Shown here: one piece after another, positions 13,201 to 24,130 of the stretch
Position numbering within the stretch: the first letter of the stretch is position 1
How the letters are laid out: each line of letters opens with the position of its first letter
Origin: Romanomermis culicivorax
Taxonomy: Eukaryota; Nematoda; Enoplea; Mermithida; Mermithidae
Assembly: GCA_963922205.1 (NCBI GenBank)
Contig: CAWUHX010000062.1
Location: 930,001-994,000 of the forward strand
DNA: 64,000 bases
Reading direction: 5' to 3'
The notes under the pieces: model-generated
The model's database searches: none
What the model saw: only the letters and a program-made list of their open reading frames with translations
What the model was told of the DNA's origin: nothing
Position numbers and translations under genes: made by a program

Positions 13201-16200
13201 AGTGAGAAGAGAAAGTGATCATGAAAATGGAAATGATGCTGTAGTTTAATTTTCTAAACAAAGTATACTCGATTCCAAAAAGGTAACGCTAAAACTTTAA
13301 AAAGTGCTATCTAAGCAAATAATTTAACATATCTGGCTAATATAAGTGCAAGAATATGCTTCTTGGATGTTAGAAGACCTTTTAATACCTTTATTTTCAT
13401 TATCAAGATCGAAAAAATTTTCTATGCCACCATTTGTTTTGGCTGACTCCCAGCAGAATTTATATGCTGTGCGTGTATGGTGGCGACCATACGTGCACAT
13501 GAGGGGCCTGGACATCTAGTAAATTTTGATTGACACTCAGCAGATTCGGCCCTCCAGCATTAATCAAGAGGACGATGACGGAAAATGAAAAAAAGAGAAA
13601 AACGTCATAAGAATGAAAATTATGCTGTAGTTTAACGGTTTTTCAAAACAACATACTTGATTAAAAAGGGGTAACATCAAAAGTTTAAAAAGCGATCAAG
13701 TAAATAGTATCACGTGTTTGAATGATGTAGGCCGAAGAATATGCTGGCTGGGTTTGAAAACCTTTCTTTTTGTTATCAAGAAAGAAACAAAATTATATCC
13801 CACCCCCTGTCCTGGCTGACCCTAAGCAGAATTTCCCTGCTGCGCATGTATGGTTGCGACTTGCATATTCTGAATAATAAATACGATATTGAATACTTTT
13901 TAGCGATACCCAGAGCGATATTACGTCAGAAAGCTATGAACATCCAAAGTAATGCAATATTTTCCGATGTTATGAACGTAAATTTTTTTATCAATTTTGA
14001 AGCAATGACAACAATTACGTTATTATTTCGCCGGAAAAAAAATACAGTGAAATACCATCCGCTTATCAAAGTCCAGTTCTAAACGATTATATTGAAAAGT
14101 TGACAGCCCATGAAAATTATTGGGCCGATGTTATGAAAGTAATTTGGTTTTGAGATGATGATTAATGCTCCAATCAAGATTAAGTATATTGTTTCAGGAG
14201 CGTGCATACCATTCTCAACAAGATTTGAAGTTAAAATATCGGTTGCATATGGGAAGTCTGGTGGAAAAAATGGAGAAACTAGTTAAAAAGTAATTTTACA
14301 TTTTATGAAAAAGGTTGGTCTTATAATCACAGTGCTTTTTATAGATCTCGAGAATCAAGTAACGAAACAGATTATATTTTTGACGAAAATCTGGAAAACT
14401 TAGTAAGTAGACATTATTGGTGAGCTCTATCTTTCATTCAACTGGTTTATTCTAAATCAATTCTTTCGTGATATATTACTAAAATCAGTACCCGATTGTT
14501 TTTGATTACTAGTATGTTCCCACTTTATCATCAGAAACAGTTTCAAATCTTTATTCACTGTGATATTATGTTTATTTTGCTTCACTTGATATTCTATTAT
14601 TACATAATTTGGAAATATAATTATTTCCAATCCCCATTATGAGATGGGATTCATAATTCAAAATTTAAGGCTTTTGTGCCATACATGCACATAGGGGGCA
14701 AGGGTAAAGCCCCTTTCCTAAGACCCTGGCCATCCCCCTGGCTCAAAAGAAATCGTCAGACACCCCCCTGAACTTTTTTTAAGACAGCTTTTTTGATCAT
14801 TTTTGTGCATATTTTGTATGAAAAACAAGCTTGCAGAACTTTTTTTGTGTTTTTGCTCGCCCACTCCCCTACCTCCCTGGATAAATTCTTGCCGTGCATG
14901 TCTGTTTTGTGCAGTTATATTTTCTATGAAATTCTTGTTTCAGAAGGTCCCTACTGAAAGTTTAACTACTGAGATAAAAACTGATCATCATGCCGAGGAT
15001 AAAATAAAAAATCAGGTTTGTCCTTGCTTGTTCTGATTATATTTGTTATGTCGAACTATTTATATTTACTAGCATTTTCATGGATTACGCGATTTTCAAT
15101 CCCAGAAAAATATTCTTATCAGGTATTGGAAAAAGATCAGCCATCAAACATATTTTTTTATCATAAATCACCAATTTGCTGCAGATAATTTGTTTGCGAG
15201 ATGAATTCTTATTTCAGCAAGGAGCAGGAATCTTTCGATGATTTATCTTTTGCGCTTGATCATTTAACTTACACTTTTGAAGAAACGATGAAATCGTCTG
15301 ATATTCAGCGATTAAATTCGAATTTGCTGCAAAAGGCACGACAGGTTTTTGAATTAATCAGAAACAAACATTCCGATACGAAGTAAACAGCCTGTCGAGA
15401 TGATTTAAAGAGTTATGAAGCTTTCGTTCTAGAGCGAAGTTTTCAAGTAATGCGAATAGTGACGCCGTGCATGTGCTACGACAATTGAATGTACAGTTTC
15501 ATAAACTGATGAATTTTGTATCGGTCGAATCAAGAAAATATGAACACGGTGAGAAAATAGAACAAAAAGCGTTCGGTTAAAAACTTTGAAATATAATGTG
15601 CTCTTGGGATTATAACAACGTATGAAAATTATTTTTGAATTATAATAATTTATGAAAATTATTAAAATTATAGATTCTGCGGGCTGGTAAACTGGGCAAT
15701 GTTTTGATGTTTTCAATCAGCTAGTTTCTGCTGCCAAGCAGCTATATAATACCAAAAAAATCGGCAAGAAGTCAATTTTTTTGATAAATCCGAGAAAAAT
15801 TTCGAAAATCAGATCAATCTTGAGCAAAAGACCGGCTCATAAATCAGATTACCAGTCAAAGAATTGATTATTCACATAGCAAAAATTTCTGTTATTGCCA
15901 GCCACTGAGCAGCCGGAATCTTGTAGCAAAGCCTCTTTTTCGAAAAATACTGATTAGTTTTCATTTTTTTATTCTTTACTGATTTTGACCCTTTCTGTTG
16001 TGTTCATACGCGGTTTTTTTATTTTAAGATGTCAAAGTAAACATACCTGACGGAAACCTAACACAACCGTCAAAGTTTAAATTTCAACTAGATAAGAGGG
16101 CCAATCATAAAGCCCCTGTATCACCTCCCATCGCATCGAGCAGCAAAATGAAGCCAATTATGGCATCATCGTCGACTCCGAAAAAGGAGACCATCAGTTT

Positions 16201-17881
16201 TTCGTTTAAGTTAAGGAATTCTGCACCGGAGGCAGGCTTTTGTTTATTCCTTTTCAAATTTTATCGTTATTTAAATATTTTATTTCTCTAGGTTCCCGAA
16301 ATATACGCTGATTCTGTAACCCCCGTAGCCTATAAAGAATTTTGCGATGCCTTGAAAGTTCTGAATGATTTGGAGTCAGTCGTTGAAGAATATATTAGGC
16401 AACCGTCTGTAAGTTTTTCTTTGAGCAAATGAAAAAAATCTATGGCATTAAATATTTGAAAGTCAGCTGAATTATTTTGAATACTTCAGCAACAGTTCTG
16501 GTTTATTCTCGCTCTTTCACTGTACTTCACAAATGGTTGATTATAGTTCATTTCATTCAAAAATTTTCCATAGATCAAAAATTCTCTTGTAATAATTACG
16601 CAATCCGTCACCAACTTAGTCAATCAAGTAGCCGGGGCAAATTTTTTGCCTAGCTTCGCTCGTATGGTCAAACTTTTGCGCGGCGATCAAATTGAAATTT
16701 CACGACGGTACGTTTGCTTGAGAAATAATCCTGCCGCCACATCGTTTTGCATAAATTTTATGTGCAAACGGATACTGGTGAGATTTCTGTCAAAATTTTA
16801 GTTCTTGATTAACATTTATCTCTGAAAAATAAGATTTGTCAAATTTAAGCAAGGTGTAGTAAACAATTTAAAACAATCCGATTCGCCATCGTCCGTTTAT
16901 AATTTTGCCGCCTTCTGCGTCGGAATTTGTAGCTATTTTTCCGAAGTGCAACCCATTTTAATGGCTCATTTATATCTAAAATGTCCCATGTTGATACCAA
17001 TGTACGTGAAAACGATAGAGAACGCAGGCGCCGGAAGAAAATCGCTGGAAACGTAAGTTTTATTCTGACATTTTATGTTGCACCTTATCATGTATCATCT
17101 ACTGTCCAAGTTCTCAACAATCCGTTACTTTTGTCTGAATGTTGCTTCATCCTTTAAATTACTTCTTTTAGATAACAAATTGAAACTTTGCTATTTGTAG
17201 ATAATCTTCATTTTTACTCTAGAATACTTATTTTTAGTATCAAAGATAATATAGAATTGACTGATGAAGGACGTCCAAAATTGACCGAACAGGAGCTACA
17301 ACCGATCGTTGCGTACGCTCAATTCTACGCCACTTTATTCATCGTTCCACCGCCGCAGGCGAAAGTTTCCTCGTTTAAAATTCAAACGCTTTGGAATCTT
17401 TTGCAGAGCATCGTCAAATTGCCTCCGCGTTTCCAATATACAGCTATTGTTTTGAACGAAGTGCTTAAGGTTCGGTAGTTTCTATTTGCACCTCAAAATT
17501 CGATTTATGCATCAAACATCAAGTTTTTACAAATGTGCATTTTTCCACATTCAAAAATTTCAAGTTAACCCGCCGCGCTGTTACAAATTAGTCGAAATTA
17601 TGTATAATCTTACAGCCATTTTTTATCCGTATAACATTTCCTGTATTTTCCAGACAGCCGGATTTATTTTATGGCCCAAATTCCACAGTTTGTTCCAAGA
17701 CTTTTTGAAGACTACTCGCCGCGACTTCGTACCGAAAATAGAAAACGCTAATTGCAATTTTAACGTCGGAGCTTTCGTGGACTTGATACGATATTTGGAA
17801 ACTGGTGATTTCAAAAAGCAGCCTCGCGGGTATTTGGGGGCTTCTATTTGGATACCTCCTCCATTGCCGCCGCCTGTTTAA
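4281..17881 (+). CDS. GLE1: GLE1-like mRNA export factor, 16 exons
   Basis: GLE1 sits at the cytoplasmic face of the nuclear pore and, with inositol hexakisphosphate, activates DEAD-box helicase DDX19/Dbp5 to release exported mRNA; this is known for the family. I assemble the exons 4281-4301, 6111-6214, 13904-13948, 14072-14138, 14198-14289, 14345-14402, 14944-15015, 15106-15122, 15218-15382, 15433-15548, 16029-16231, 16292-16408, 16574-16707, 16834-17052, 17238-17469 and 17654-17881. They total 1890 nt, and the phases agree at every junction: 629 residues plus TAA, against about 700 in human. The middle is charged and coiled-coil-like. The C-terminal HEAT-like GLE1 domain (last ~270 residues) holds the family-like segments MAHLYLKCPMLIP, AYAQFYATLF and GYLGASIW. 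The downstream exons are strong. The first three exons rest on phase and splice sites only. Donor 16232 would be GC rather than GT. Confidence 0.85.
5300..6800. repeat. Dispersed hairpin-bearing repeat fragments in GLE1 introns
   Basis: Degenerate members of a repeat module lie near 5345, 5679 and 6724. Each has a GC-rich palindrome of the form CCGGCGC-loop-GCGCCGG, followed by an AAAATTTT-like block and then a GCTGGAAAATGAA-like block about 40 bp on. They lie in GLE1 introns 1 and 2. No coding role is visible. Confidence 0.5.
8047..8522. mobile_element. hAT-type MITE family A, copy 1
   Basis: A 476-bp element with ends CATACATGTAA and TTACATGTATG. It is flanked by ATGCACAT (8039-8046) and ATGCACAA (8523-8530), 7 of 8 identical. 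It contains two ATGGCTAGCCAT palindromes and a run of imperfect ATTTTTGAACAAAAAATGTCA repeats. It is inserted into the left end of the family C element. Confidence 0.85.
8607..8960. mobile_element. hAT-type MITE family D (CCCCGACCCCG-rich)
   Basis: A 354-bp element with inverted ends TAGCGATCGTACGGGG and CCCCGTACGATCACTG (14 of 16 matching). It is flanked by a perfect 8-bp duplication CAAACACC (8599-8606 and 8961-8968). Its interior has clustered CCCCGACCCCGA and CCGGGG motifs around an AT-rich core. It is inserted in the family C element. Confidence 0.85.
9359..10292. mobile_element. Non-autonomous hAT element (934 bp)
   Basis: Inverted ends CAGGCCCGTAACTAGG and CCTAGTTACGGGCCTG, with a perfect 8-bp duplication GATGTATA (9351-9358 and 10293-10300). 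A CAGG... terminus with 8-bp duplication is characteristic of hAT. No transposase is seen. It interrupts an older dispersed repeat whose two halves flank it. Confidence 0.9.
10709..11145. mobile_element. hAT-type MITE family A, copy 2
   Basis: A 437-bp copy starting CACACATGTAA and ending TTACATGTATG, with a perfect duplication ACTGCTAG (10701-10708 and 11146-11153). It carries the GGCGCTTCGCGCC hairpin near 10936 and the ATGGCTAGCCAT palindromes. Confidence 0.9.
11320..12350. repeat. GGTTG-type minisatellite in GLE1 intron
   Basis: About 1 kb of imperfect tandem repeats built from TTGGTTGGTTG followed by CTTCCCAGATCAG. The repeat unit is about 24 bp and is most regular at 12200-12290. Unit length drifts on the left side, as in an ageing minisatellite. 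The long open frames across it are artefacts of the repeat. Confidence 0.9.
12400..12527. mobile_element. MITE family C, 5' fragment
   Basis: This stretch starts with CATGCATGCTCGTAGGGGG and follows the family C consensus through the ATCGTCA segment. A second family C copy (12528-12751) then interrupts it at a TTTTGTGC site. Confidence 0.6.
12528..12751. mobile_element. MITE family C, copy
   Basis: A 224-bp element with ends CATACATGCAC and GTGCATGTCTG, collinear with 14680-14904. The left flank is TTTTGTGC. The right flank is not a clean duplicate, consistent with insertion into an older copy that has since decayed. Confidence 0.75.
13118..13479. mobile_element. MITE family B, copy 2
   Basis: Collinear with the element at 63-473: CCCCAGCAGATT, ATGAGCAAG and TCTGGCTAATATAAG blocks occur in the same order, and the right end is GTGCGTGTATG. 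The left end is diverged, and no duplication can be fixed. Confidence 0.7.
13488..13852. mobile_element. MITE family B, copy 3
   Basis: A 365-bp copy with ends CATACGTGCAC and GCGCATGTATG, flanked by GTGGCGAC (13480-13487) and GTTGCGAC (13853-13860), 7 of 8 identical. It lies immediately upstream of the third GLE1 exon. Confidence 0.8.
14680..14904. mobile_element. MITE family C, intact copy in GLE1 intron
   Basis: A 225-bp element with CATACATGCAC/GTGCATGTCTG ends and a perfect 8-bp duplication TTTTGTGC (14672-14679 and 14905-14912). It lies in the intron between the GLE1 exons ending at 14402 and starting at 14944, only 39 bp upstream of the latter. Confidence 0.9.
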
Positions 17882-19779
17882 GCTGACCGGTGATATTTAT
17901 TCGTTTCGATAAAATTACTCGACCGAAAATTTAGACAGGTCATATCTATTATCGCACCACTGATTTTATAATACCGATATGGAAAAAAATTTGACGGAAG
18001 CTGCTTACTTGAATATACATTTGAATCGCTGCTCTCCGATTGTTTTGGCACATGCCGACTGAAGCCTGCTGCTTTCTATGCCAGTGTACATATATTATAA
18101 TACATATAATGAATGTGTTCTATTGTTGACACATAGTTCATCTGGAAGGGATCAAATTTCTGATGATTTGTTCTCATTGTATTTCACCTAGGCATCATCT
18201 ATATTTGGAAGCCCGCAAATTCGCGAAATAATCACAATTGCAGCTGAATTATAGTTCATTTTGAAATAGAAGGTGCAGCGAACCGATAAATATAGGTTCA
18301 ACTCGGTAAGAGTACTGGCTTATTACGGTGATGAACAATGAAAATTTTCTCGTTCATCAGCGAGAAACAGGCTGACTAAAAATTTTCTCCACCAATTTGT
18401 CAAATACAATACAGTTCTGTCCATTCCAAAAATGGATGGGCACATGCTGTTCTTTTGAATTTGGCCACCTAAGACATTGATATTTTAACGAGCAATATTT
18501 CAAAATTGGGAGGAACTCGTTTGAAAATGCGTTATTTATTTGGTATTCTTGGAGGAAACGAGGGATGCTGTATATGGCTCAAGTCCTACCTGTATCTCTT
18601 GAGTTTTCGTTCCTTCCGACTGGTAGCCCCATATGTCTTAGCATTGTTCCATAGGTCGCTCCATATACAACTGAGCGCTTTCGAGAAATGGCAATGAAAA
18701 TCTGTGACGATCGTCTCTACGCTTTATGAGTAGCTTTTTAAAAAAATTAACGATGACCAAATACGTTAAAGACTGACCCAAAACTCCTTTACACGAAGTC
18801 TTTACTCAGAAATATTGTGCGTAGGAAATTTCTATGTTTCACCGAATGATCTCACCAATTTTAACCGTCCGTTTCTTCAGAATGAGTGGAGACGGTACAA
18901 AAATGTGTTTATGTATATCAGAAAATCCGCAGATAGTGTCAGCATGTTATTTATTAAAATTCTGTTCTGATGGACAAAATCACTGCTTGTTTCTAATTTT
19001 CTACATCGTCGAGGCTCATTCGAAGTTGAAAAAACTATAGTCTGTCTTTTTTCAAATGCTTGTAATGCAAAAATGCTGAAAGTAAGTACGCATGCAGAAT
19101 TTCGTGCCGAGATAATATCCTTGTTGACTGTATGCTAGGAATCGATTAACCGGCAGCGGCAAGCAGTGACTAAACTGTCAACTTATCGTGATAATTCTTC
19201 TGAAAATAACTCCCGTTCGATGCAAGAAATATTCAAAAAAAAAAATTTGCACGGCTAAAAAAATATTCGCTTGAGATTTCAACTTTCCAAAGCACACCAA
19301 TTGTGTCACGATCTTAACCCGAAATTTTTTTCGTTAAATGAGAACCATGTGCGAAAATTTTTTTCTCTTCAACCAACTTTTTTTCCTAACAAATAGCCTT
19401 GAATTCTGTGAATGACTCCAATTAACGCGTTTTTCCCGTAATACAGTTGTGCCCACGCACGGTAATTGAACAAGCAATGTATACTCCATTTCATCTTTTT
19501 TCGGTTACAAGCATTTGAAAAAACAGACTATATAGTTTATTATAATAGCAAATTAGAATATAATAAGCATGAAAAGCAGACTGCATATGGCTTCGCAAAA
19601 ATCGCATTTTTAATCGCGCGTATGTTCAATAACTTTTCTTATGGCTGATGAAAATGCGTCCGTTTCTGTGTTGTTTGTCTTCTGAATTGAAAAGCAAGAC
19701 CGTGATGGTTAACTTATTTATCAGAAAATGACAGCTTTACTGTAGACATTCGACGTGCGAAGAAAGTACTAAGCACACT
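17882..19779. other. Intergenic region downstream of GLE1, no gene seen
   Basis: No supported coding region. A fragment of the CTATAGTCTG-type inverted-repeat element is visible near 19036. The polyadenylation region of GLE1 should lie just after 17881, but no single signal stands out. Confidence 0.45.
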
Positions 19780-20003
19780 AAGTATTAAGAAGGGGGAAGT
19801 GTTAGCCCTCTTTTGATTCACCGAAATTACCGCCCCCTTGTTGATTGGTCAAAATTTTTAAGATGTCGAAAATGCATTATATGCGTTTTAAAATGGAAAT
19901 ACTGAAAATTTTCAAGCGTCCCGGCCTTCAGCGCACCGTTTTTTCCTCAAAATATGGGGTCTTTTTGGGGAAAAAATTCGAAATGAGGAAAAAATTTTTG
20001 GGT
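19780..20003. repeat. Dispersed repeat R2, uninterrupted copy
   Basis: Collinear with 27536-27633 joined to 28357-28420. Both have CTCTTTTGATT, TTGTTGATTGGTCAAAAT and GTCGAAAATGCATTA blocks. Here GCATTA runs straight into TATGCG, so this copy is a natural empty site for the TA-flanked MITE at 27634-28356. Confidence 0.75.
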
Positions 20004-20425
20004 ATGGTTCTCATTCCTCATTGATTTCCAATTACCGACCAATTTCTCTTTGTTGTATTGCTTGTAAAGTCATGGAAAGCATTATTAACTCTTCTATTTT
20101 AGATTACCTTAAGAGAAGCTCTCTATTATCTCCCTTTCAGTTTGGGTTTTTGCCAAAAAAGTCATGTGAAACACAGTTGCTCAAATGCAAAAATTCATGG
20201 ACCAAACTTATTGATTCAGGATCTTCCATTGATTTGATTTACATTGATTTTAAGAAAGCTTTTGACTCTGTCTCCCATAGTAAGCTTGCTCTAAAGTTGA
20301 AAAACTATGGAATGTGTGGTTTTCTTGCGAATTGGATCATCGCCTTCCTTTCAAATCGCACTCAAAAAGTCTGCATTAACAACAAATTTTCCCTAACATC
20401 AGACGTAAGCAGTGGTGTCCCCCAG

Positions 20426-20627
20426 GCATACCTGTAAGACCTCCGACCAGTTGGGGGGGGGGGGGGGTAGGAAAAAGTCGAAATTTTTCCCAAAAAGGGC
20501 CCAAAAACATACACTTTTGGGCAAGTTTTTTTAATTTTTTCCCAACTGGGGGGGGGGAATGATTTTGGGTACTGGGTTGACCAAGCTGGGGGGGTCCCCC
20601 CAACCCCTCCCCCAAGTACAGGTATGC
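20426..20627. mobile_element. Small G-rich MITE inside a reverse transcriptase motif
   Basis: A 202-bp element with inverted ends GCATACCTGTA and TACAGGTATGC, flanked by CCCCAG on both sides (20420-20425 and 20628-20633). Its interior has long G runs and a CAGTTGGGGG/CCCAACTGG internal palindrome. It interrupts the codons of the SGVPQGSVLGP motif of the LINE. Confidence 0.85.
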
Positions 20628-21105
20628 CCCCAGGGGAGTGTTCTTGGTCCAACTCTTTACCTCTTGTTTATAAACGACCTCCCTGATACTTTAAAATCCC
20701 ATGTCTATCTTTTCGCAGATGATGGAAAAATTTTTAACACCTCCACACAATGTAAAACTCTTCAAGATGATCTTGATCAGATTTTCAATTGGTCTAAAAC
20801 ATGGCAACTCGAAATTTCGGCTGAAAAAAGTTCTATTCTCTATATGGGCCATGCAAATCCAAAGGTCCCCTACAATTTAGGATTGTCTGAAATTCCAGGT
20901 TAAAACCCATACGTCAGAGACTTGGGCGTACTTATATCCCAAAACTTGAGTTTTAGAGATCACATAGCATCAATTACCAAGAAAGCCTTTAGCTTAAGTT
21001 CTTTGATAATTAGAACCTTTACTTCCCATCAGGGCCGTGCGCAGGATTTTTTCATGGGGGGGGCGGACTAGATTTTTTCACTGAATAGCCCCAGAAAATG
21101 TTGAT

Positions 21106-22072
21106 CAGGGTTGGCAAGACCTGGGTTTTTGGGTTTTTGGGTTTTTCTGGGTGCATTTTTTTGACAAAATTTGGGTTTTTGGGTTTTTCTTAATTCTTTT
21201 AAAATGAGGATTTCATCGTTAATTTGAGGATTTCATCGTTAATTTCCCTGTGGCAAATCCAGAACTAGCTGACCAAAAAAGTGCTGTGTATCAAGAATTG
21301 ACGCAATACATGATTGATGCAAAATTACAAAAACAAAATAACTCATTTCGCTACCAGACCAGATGCTCGTCAAAAAGAAAAAGTCTGTCCTTGAGTATTG
21401 GCTCACAGATGGAGCTGACTGGCCGCTGGTGCAACGAATCGCTCTGAAGGTACACATAGATAACATGTTATTTGTTTCAATGTATTACATGTATAAAAAA
21501 TTAATTGAGGTTTTTTCGCTCGTTGTCTCTACCGCATCTTCGGAAAGAAACTTCTCTACCTTTGGCTTCATACATTCCAAGCTGCGAAATCAATTGTCGA
21601 CGGAAACAGTGCGCAAACTGGTATTCGTTAAGACAAACTTTGGGCTGCTAGAAAGTTCCCGTGACTGAATCTGATGAAGTGAGCGAAGCCGAAGCGTGAA
21701 ATTTGATTTCCGTAATTTTCAATTTTTTAAAGTGACATTTCAATTTTTAGTGTTTAGATCATGCAATAAAAAATTCAATAAACAGCCAATCGTTTTAATA
21801 AGCCAAATCGATAAAATCGTTGTGCAATGTGCAGTCGCGTGACTCGTGTAAATATGTTACAACCAAATGTATAGTCAGTCTTGAACACTGTTCAGCAATT
21901 TAATACACTTTATACGTTAAAAATAACATTCTCATATATATTTTAAGTAAAATGATCATTCATTAGTACAAAACTGGAACTAAAACCCTAGAAAAACCCA
22001 CCAAAAACCCAGAAAAACCCACCCAAAAACCCAAAAATGAAGATTTCAAAAACTGGGTTTTTGCCAACCCTG
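21106..22072 (+). mobile_element. hAT element with transposase C-terminal remnant
   Basis: The termini CAGGGTTGGCAA and TTGCCAACCCTG are perfect 12-bp inverted repeats; TTGAT flanks both sides. At 21363-21668 (+) a 101-residue frame carries the hAT dimerisation region (VVSTASSERNFSTFG, followed by KLRNQLSTETVRKLVFVKTN), the C-terminal signature of hAT transposases. The rest of the transposase is missing, so it cannot move by itself. A second copy of this family is at 25142-26463. Confidence 0.85.
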
Positions 22073-22920
22073 TTGATCATACGCGGATATACTGTGTGCA
22101 TCACCGTTTTTTTCCTCGAAGATTTTTTCCACATGAGAACCGGAACCAAAATTTTTTTCCTCATTTTCCAAACATTTTCCACATTTTTAAAAACGCTTAT
22201 AATGTGGCTACGGATGCTTTTTTATGCATTTTAGGAGCATACCCAAGCATTTTGTTGTATTTGTAGTCAGAAACCTGCAAAAATGAGGAAAAAATTGAGA
22301 AAATTCTGTTTATGTTAGTCAAAATGAGCTCATGAAGAATATATTGGTGTTCTATTGAATGGTCCGGCGCGGAGCGCCGGAAAAATTTTTCGATTTTCAC
22401 TTTCCAAAACGCTGGAAAATGAACCTTCATACCGTTGGGAAATAAATTAAAATCAGACTGATGAAGCGTAATTTGCCTCCCATTCCGGCGCGAAGCGCCA
22501 GAAAAATTTTCGGGTTTTTGTATTCTAAAACGCTGAAAAATAAATCTTTCCAACAGATAATTCGTGAACAAATGTTTTGAAATCGCGTTCTAGAGTAATG
22601 TCTTCAATTTCCAACTTCAATAAACGCAAAAGTTCAGATTGCAAACGTTTAAAAAATTCCAATCATCGAGGGAAAAAATTGAGAGACTTGATGAAAAATC
22701 TCTATTTTCGGCGACATAATTGACTGTAAACGATTAGAAAATGAAACGAGCTAGCTTGATTGATAGAAACTGTTGAGCATTAATTAGTAAGTCGAAGTAG
22801 ATATGCTAACGGCCGCGCCTGATAGAATATAGTTATAGTTATACCCATGACCGGCAATTTTGAGATTTTGACCTTTTAAAGTCCACCAAAACGCATGTTT
22901 TCGGTTTAGAGTTACTGCCT
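22073..22920 (-). repeat. Dispersed repeat R1 (hairpin family), inverted copy
   Basis: In reverse complement this matches 24830-25141 plus 26464-27330. The tract contains hairpins CGGCGCGGAGCGCCGG near 22364 and GGCGCGAAGCGCC near 22485, 120 bp apart, each followed by an AAACGCTG(G)AAAAT block. Confidence 0.75.
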
Positions 22921-23702
22921 CAATGGGGGGGGGGGCGGCCGCCCTCCCGCCCCCCCCCCTTGCGCACTGCCATGCTTCCCATGATACTTCTAACCTTGTA
23001 CGCGCGTTTACTGTTTATGTTAGACCCCTGCTAGAATATTGTTCAACTGTTTGGAACCCTTACTATGCCTCTGACATAAATCTCATTGAAAAAGTTCAGA
23101 GAAGATTCACAAAGAGAATATGTGGTTTTGGGTCTATCCTTTCATATGATGAGCGTTTAACTAAACTATGCCTTGATAGCTTAGAAATACGCCGACTACG
23201 TGCCGCCTTATGCATGATGTTTCAAATTATTAAAGGCCAATCCTGTCTGCAAAAATCGGACTTCTTTATTAGCAGTAATTTCGAGTCCACCCGTCGTAAA
23301 AATGACTACAAACTCAAAACAGGTAAAGCTAAAACAAATATTAGATTATATGATTTTTCCAACAGGTACATTAATATCTGGAATGAACTTTCAGCTGAAG
23401 TTCTTAGTTCTTCCAATTTACACACATTCAAAACGAAAATCTCTAAGATTGATTTTTCTGATTATCTCGGAGGAGCGCGTTAGCCTGTTACAAATATGTA
23501 ACCTGCGCTTCCTATTACCGTCATTAACTTGTTTACTGTAGCACATATTTTCGCCGCGATATTGTATTTGTCGTTTTGAAGTAGCCGTGGATTGAGTTTT
23601 CGAAACTTTTCTTCGTTTTCTTAATTCATTTTAATCGTTTGTTCTCGCGTTTTAACCTTTTTTTTCTTGTGTTATATTTCGCCTGACAGGTAATAAATCT
23701 TC

Positions 23703-23777
23703 TTCATTCATTCATTCATTCATTCATTCATTCATTCATTCATTCATTCATTCATTCATTCATTCATTCATTCATTG
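23703..23777. repeat. (CATT)n microsatellite tail of LINE
   Basis: About 18 perfect CATT/TTCA units directly follow the TAATAAATCTTC end of the LINE 3' UTR, as expected for a CR1/L2-type tail. Confidence 0.9.
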
Positions 23778-23779
23778 TG

Positions 23780-24130
23780 GAAAAAATTTTGGGGAATTCA
23801 AAACCGAAAAGAATGATGCGTTTTGATGGACTTAAAAGGGTCAAAATCTCAAAATTTTACGGCGCTTGGCGCCGGTCATGGGTAAAATGATAACTATTTT
23901 CTATCAGGCGTGGCCGTTAGCATATCTACTTCGACTTATACTAATTTTTTTTTGTGCCAAAACATGGTTTTTGGCTCAAAAAAACTTTGAAATGGCACAA
24001 AAAATTTTGAGGTGCCAATTGGCTCAAAATTTTTTGGCTAATGAAACATTAAATTTCCTTAATTTTTAGACGTTTTAGGGGTGAAAATGCAAAAAATTTT
24101 CGGCGCTTCGCGCCGAGTCAATGAATATAA
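23780..24130 (+). repeat. R1 hairpin repeat, fragment
   Basis: This shares the GGAATTCAAAACCGAAAAG and GTCAAAATCTCAAAATTTT blocks with 24900-25030 and carries hairpins near 23860 and 24097. A patch of TTGGCACAAAA-like imperfect repeats lies within it. Confidence 0.65.

Larger units (their letters stand above)
21030..22974. mobile_element. hAT element inserted in the LINE
   Basis: The ends CAGGGCCGTGCGCAGG and CTTGCGCACTGCCATG are inverted copies with few mismatches, and a perfect 8-bp duplication CTTCCCAT lies at 21022-21029 and 22975-22982. The 1945-bp body holds a second hAT element (21106-22072) and an inverted copy of the hairpin repeat R1 (22073-22920). Confidence 0.9.
20003..23480 (+). 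mobile_element. CR1/L2-like LINE, interrupted by a MITE and a hAT element
   Basis: Reverse-transcriptase homology on the + strand appears in three blocks. Block 1 (20015-20425) has SNYRPISL and KAFDSVSHSKLAL. Block 2 (20634-21029) has GSVLGPTLYLLFINDLP and the catalytic FADD near 20717. Block 3 (22983-23480) is the C-terminal domain with VRPLLEYCSTVWNP. Removing the two insertions makes the blocks collinear. The 3' UTR continues to a GACAGGTAATAAATC motif and a (CATT)n tail at about 23703. Confidence 0.85.

Noticed and set aside
15201-15386. Stand-alone 61-residue gene starting at 15201
   Set aside because: It is GLE1 exon 9 read from an ATG in the intron; the acceptor at 15217 and the phase fit the larger gene.
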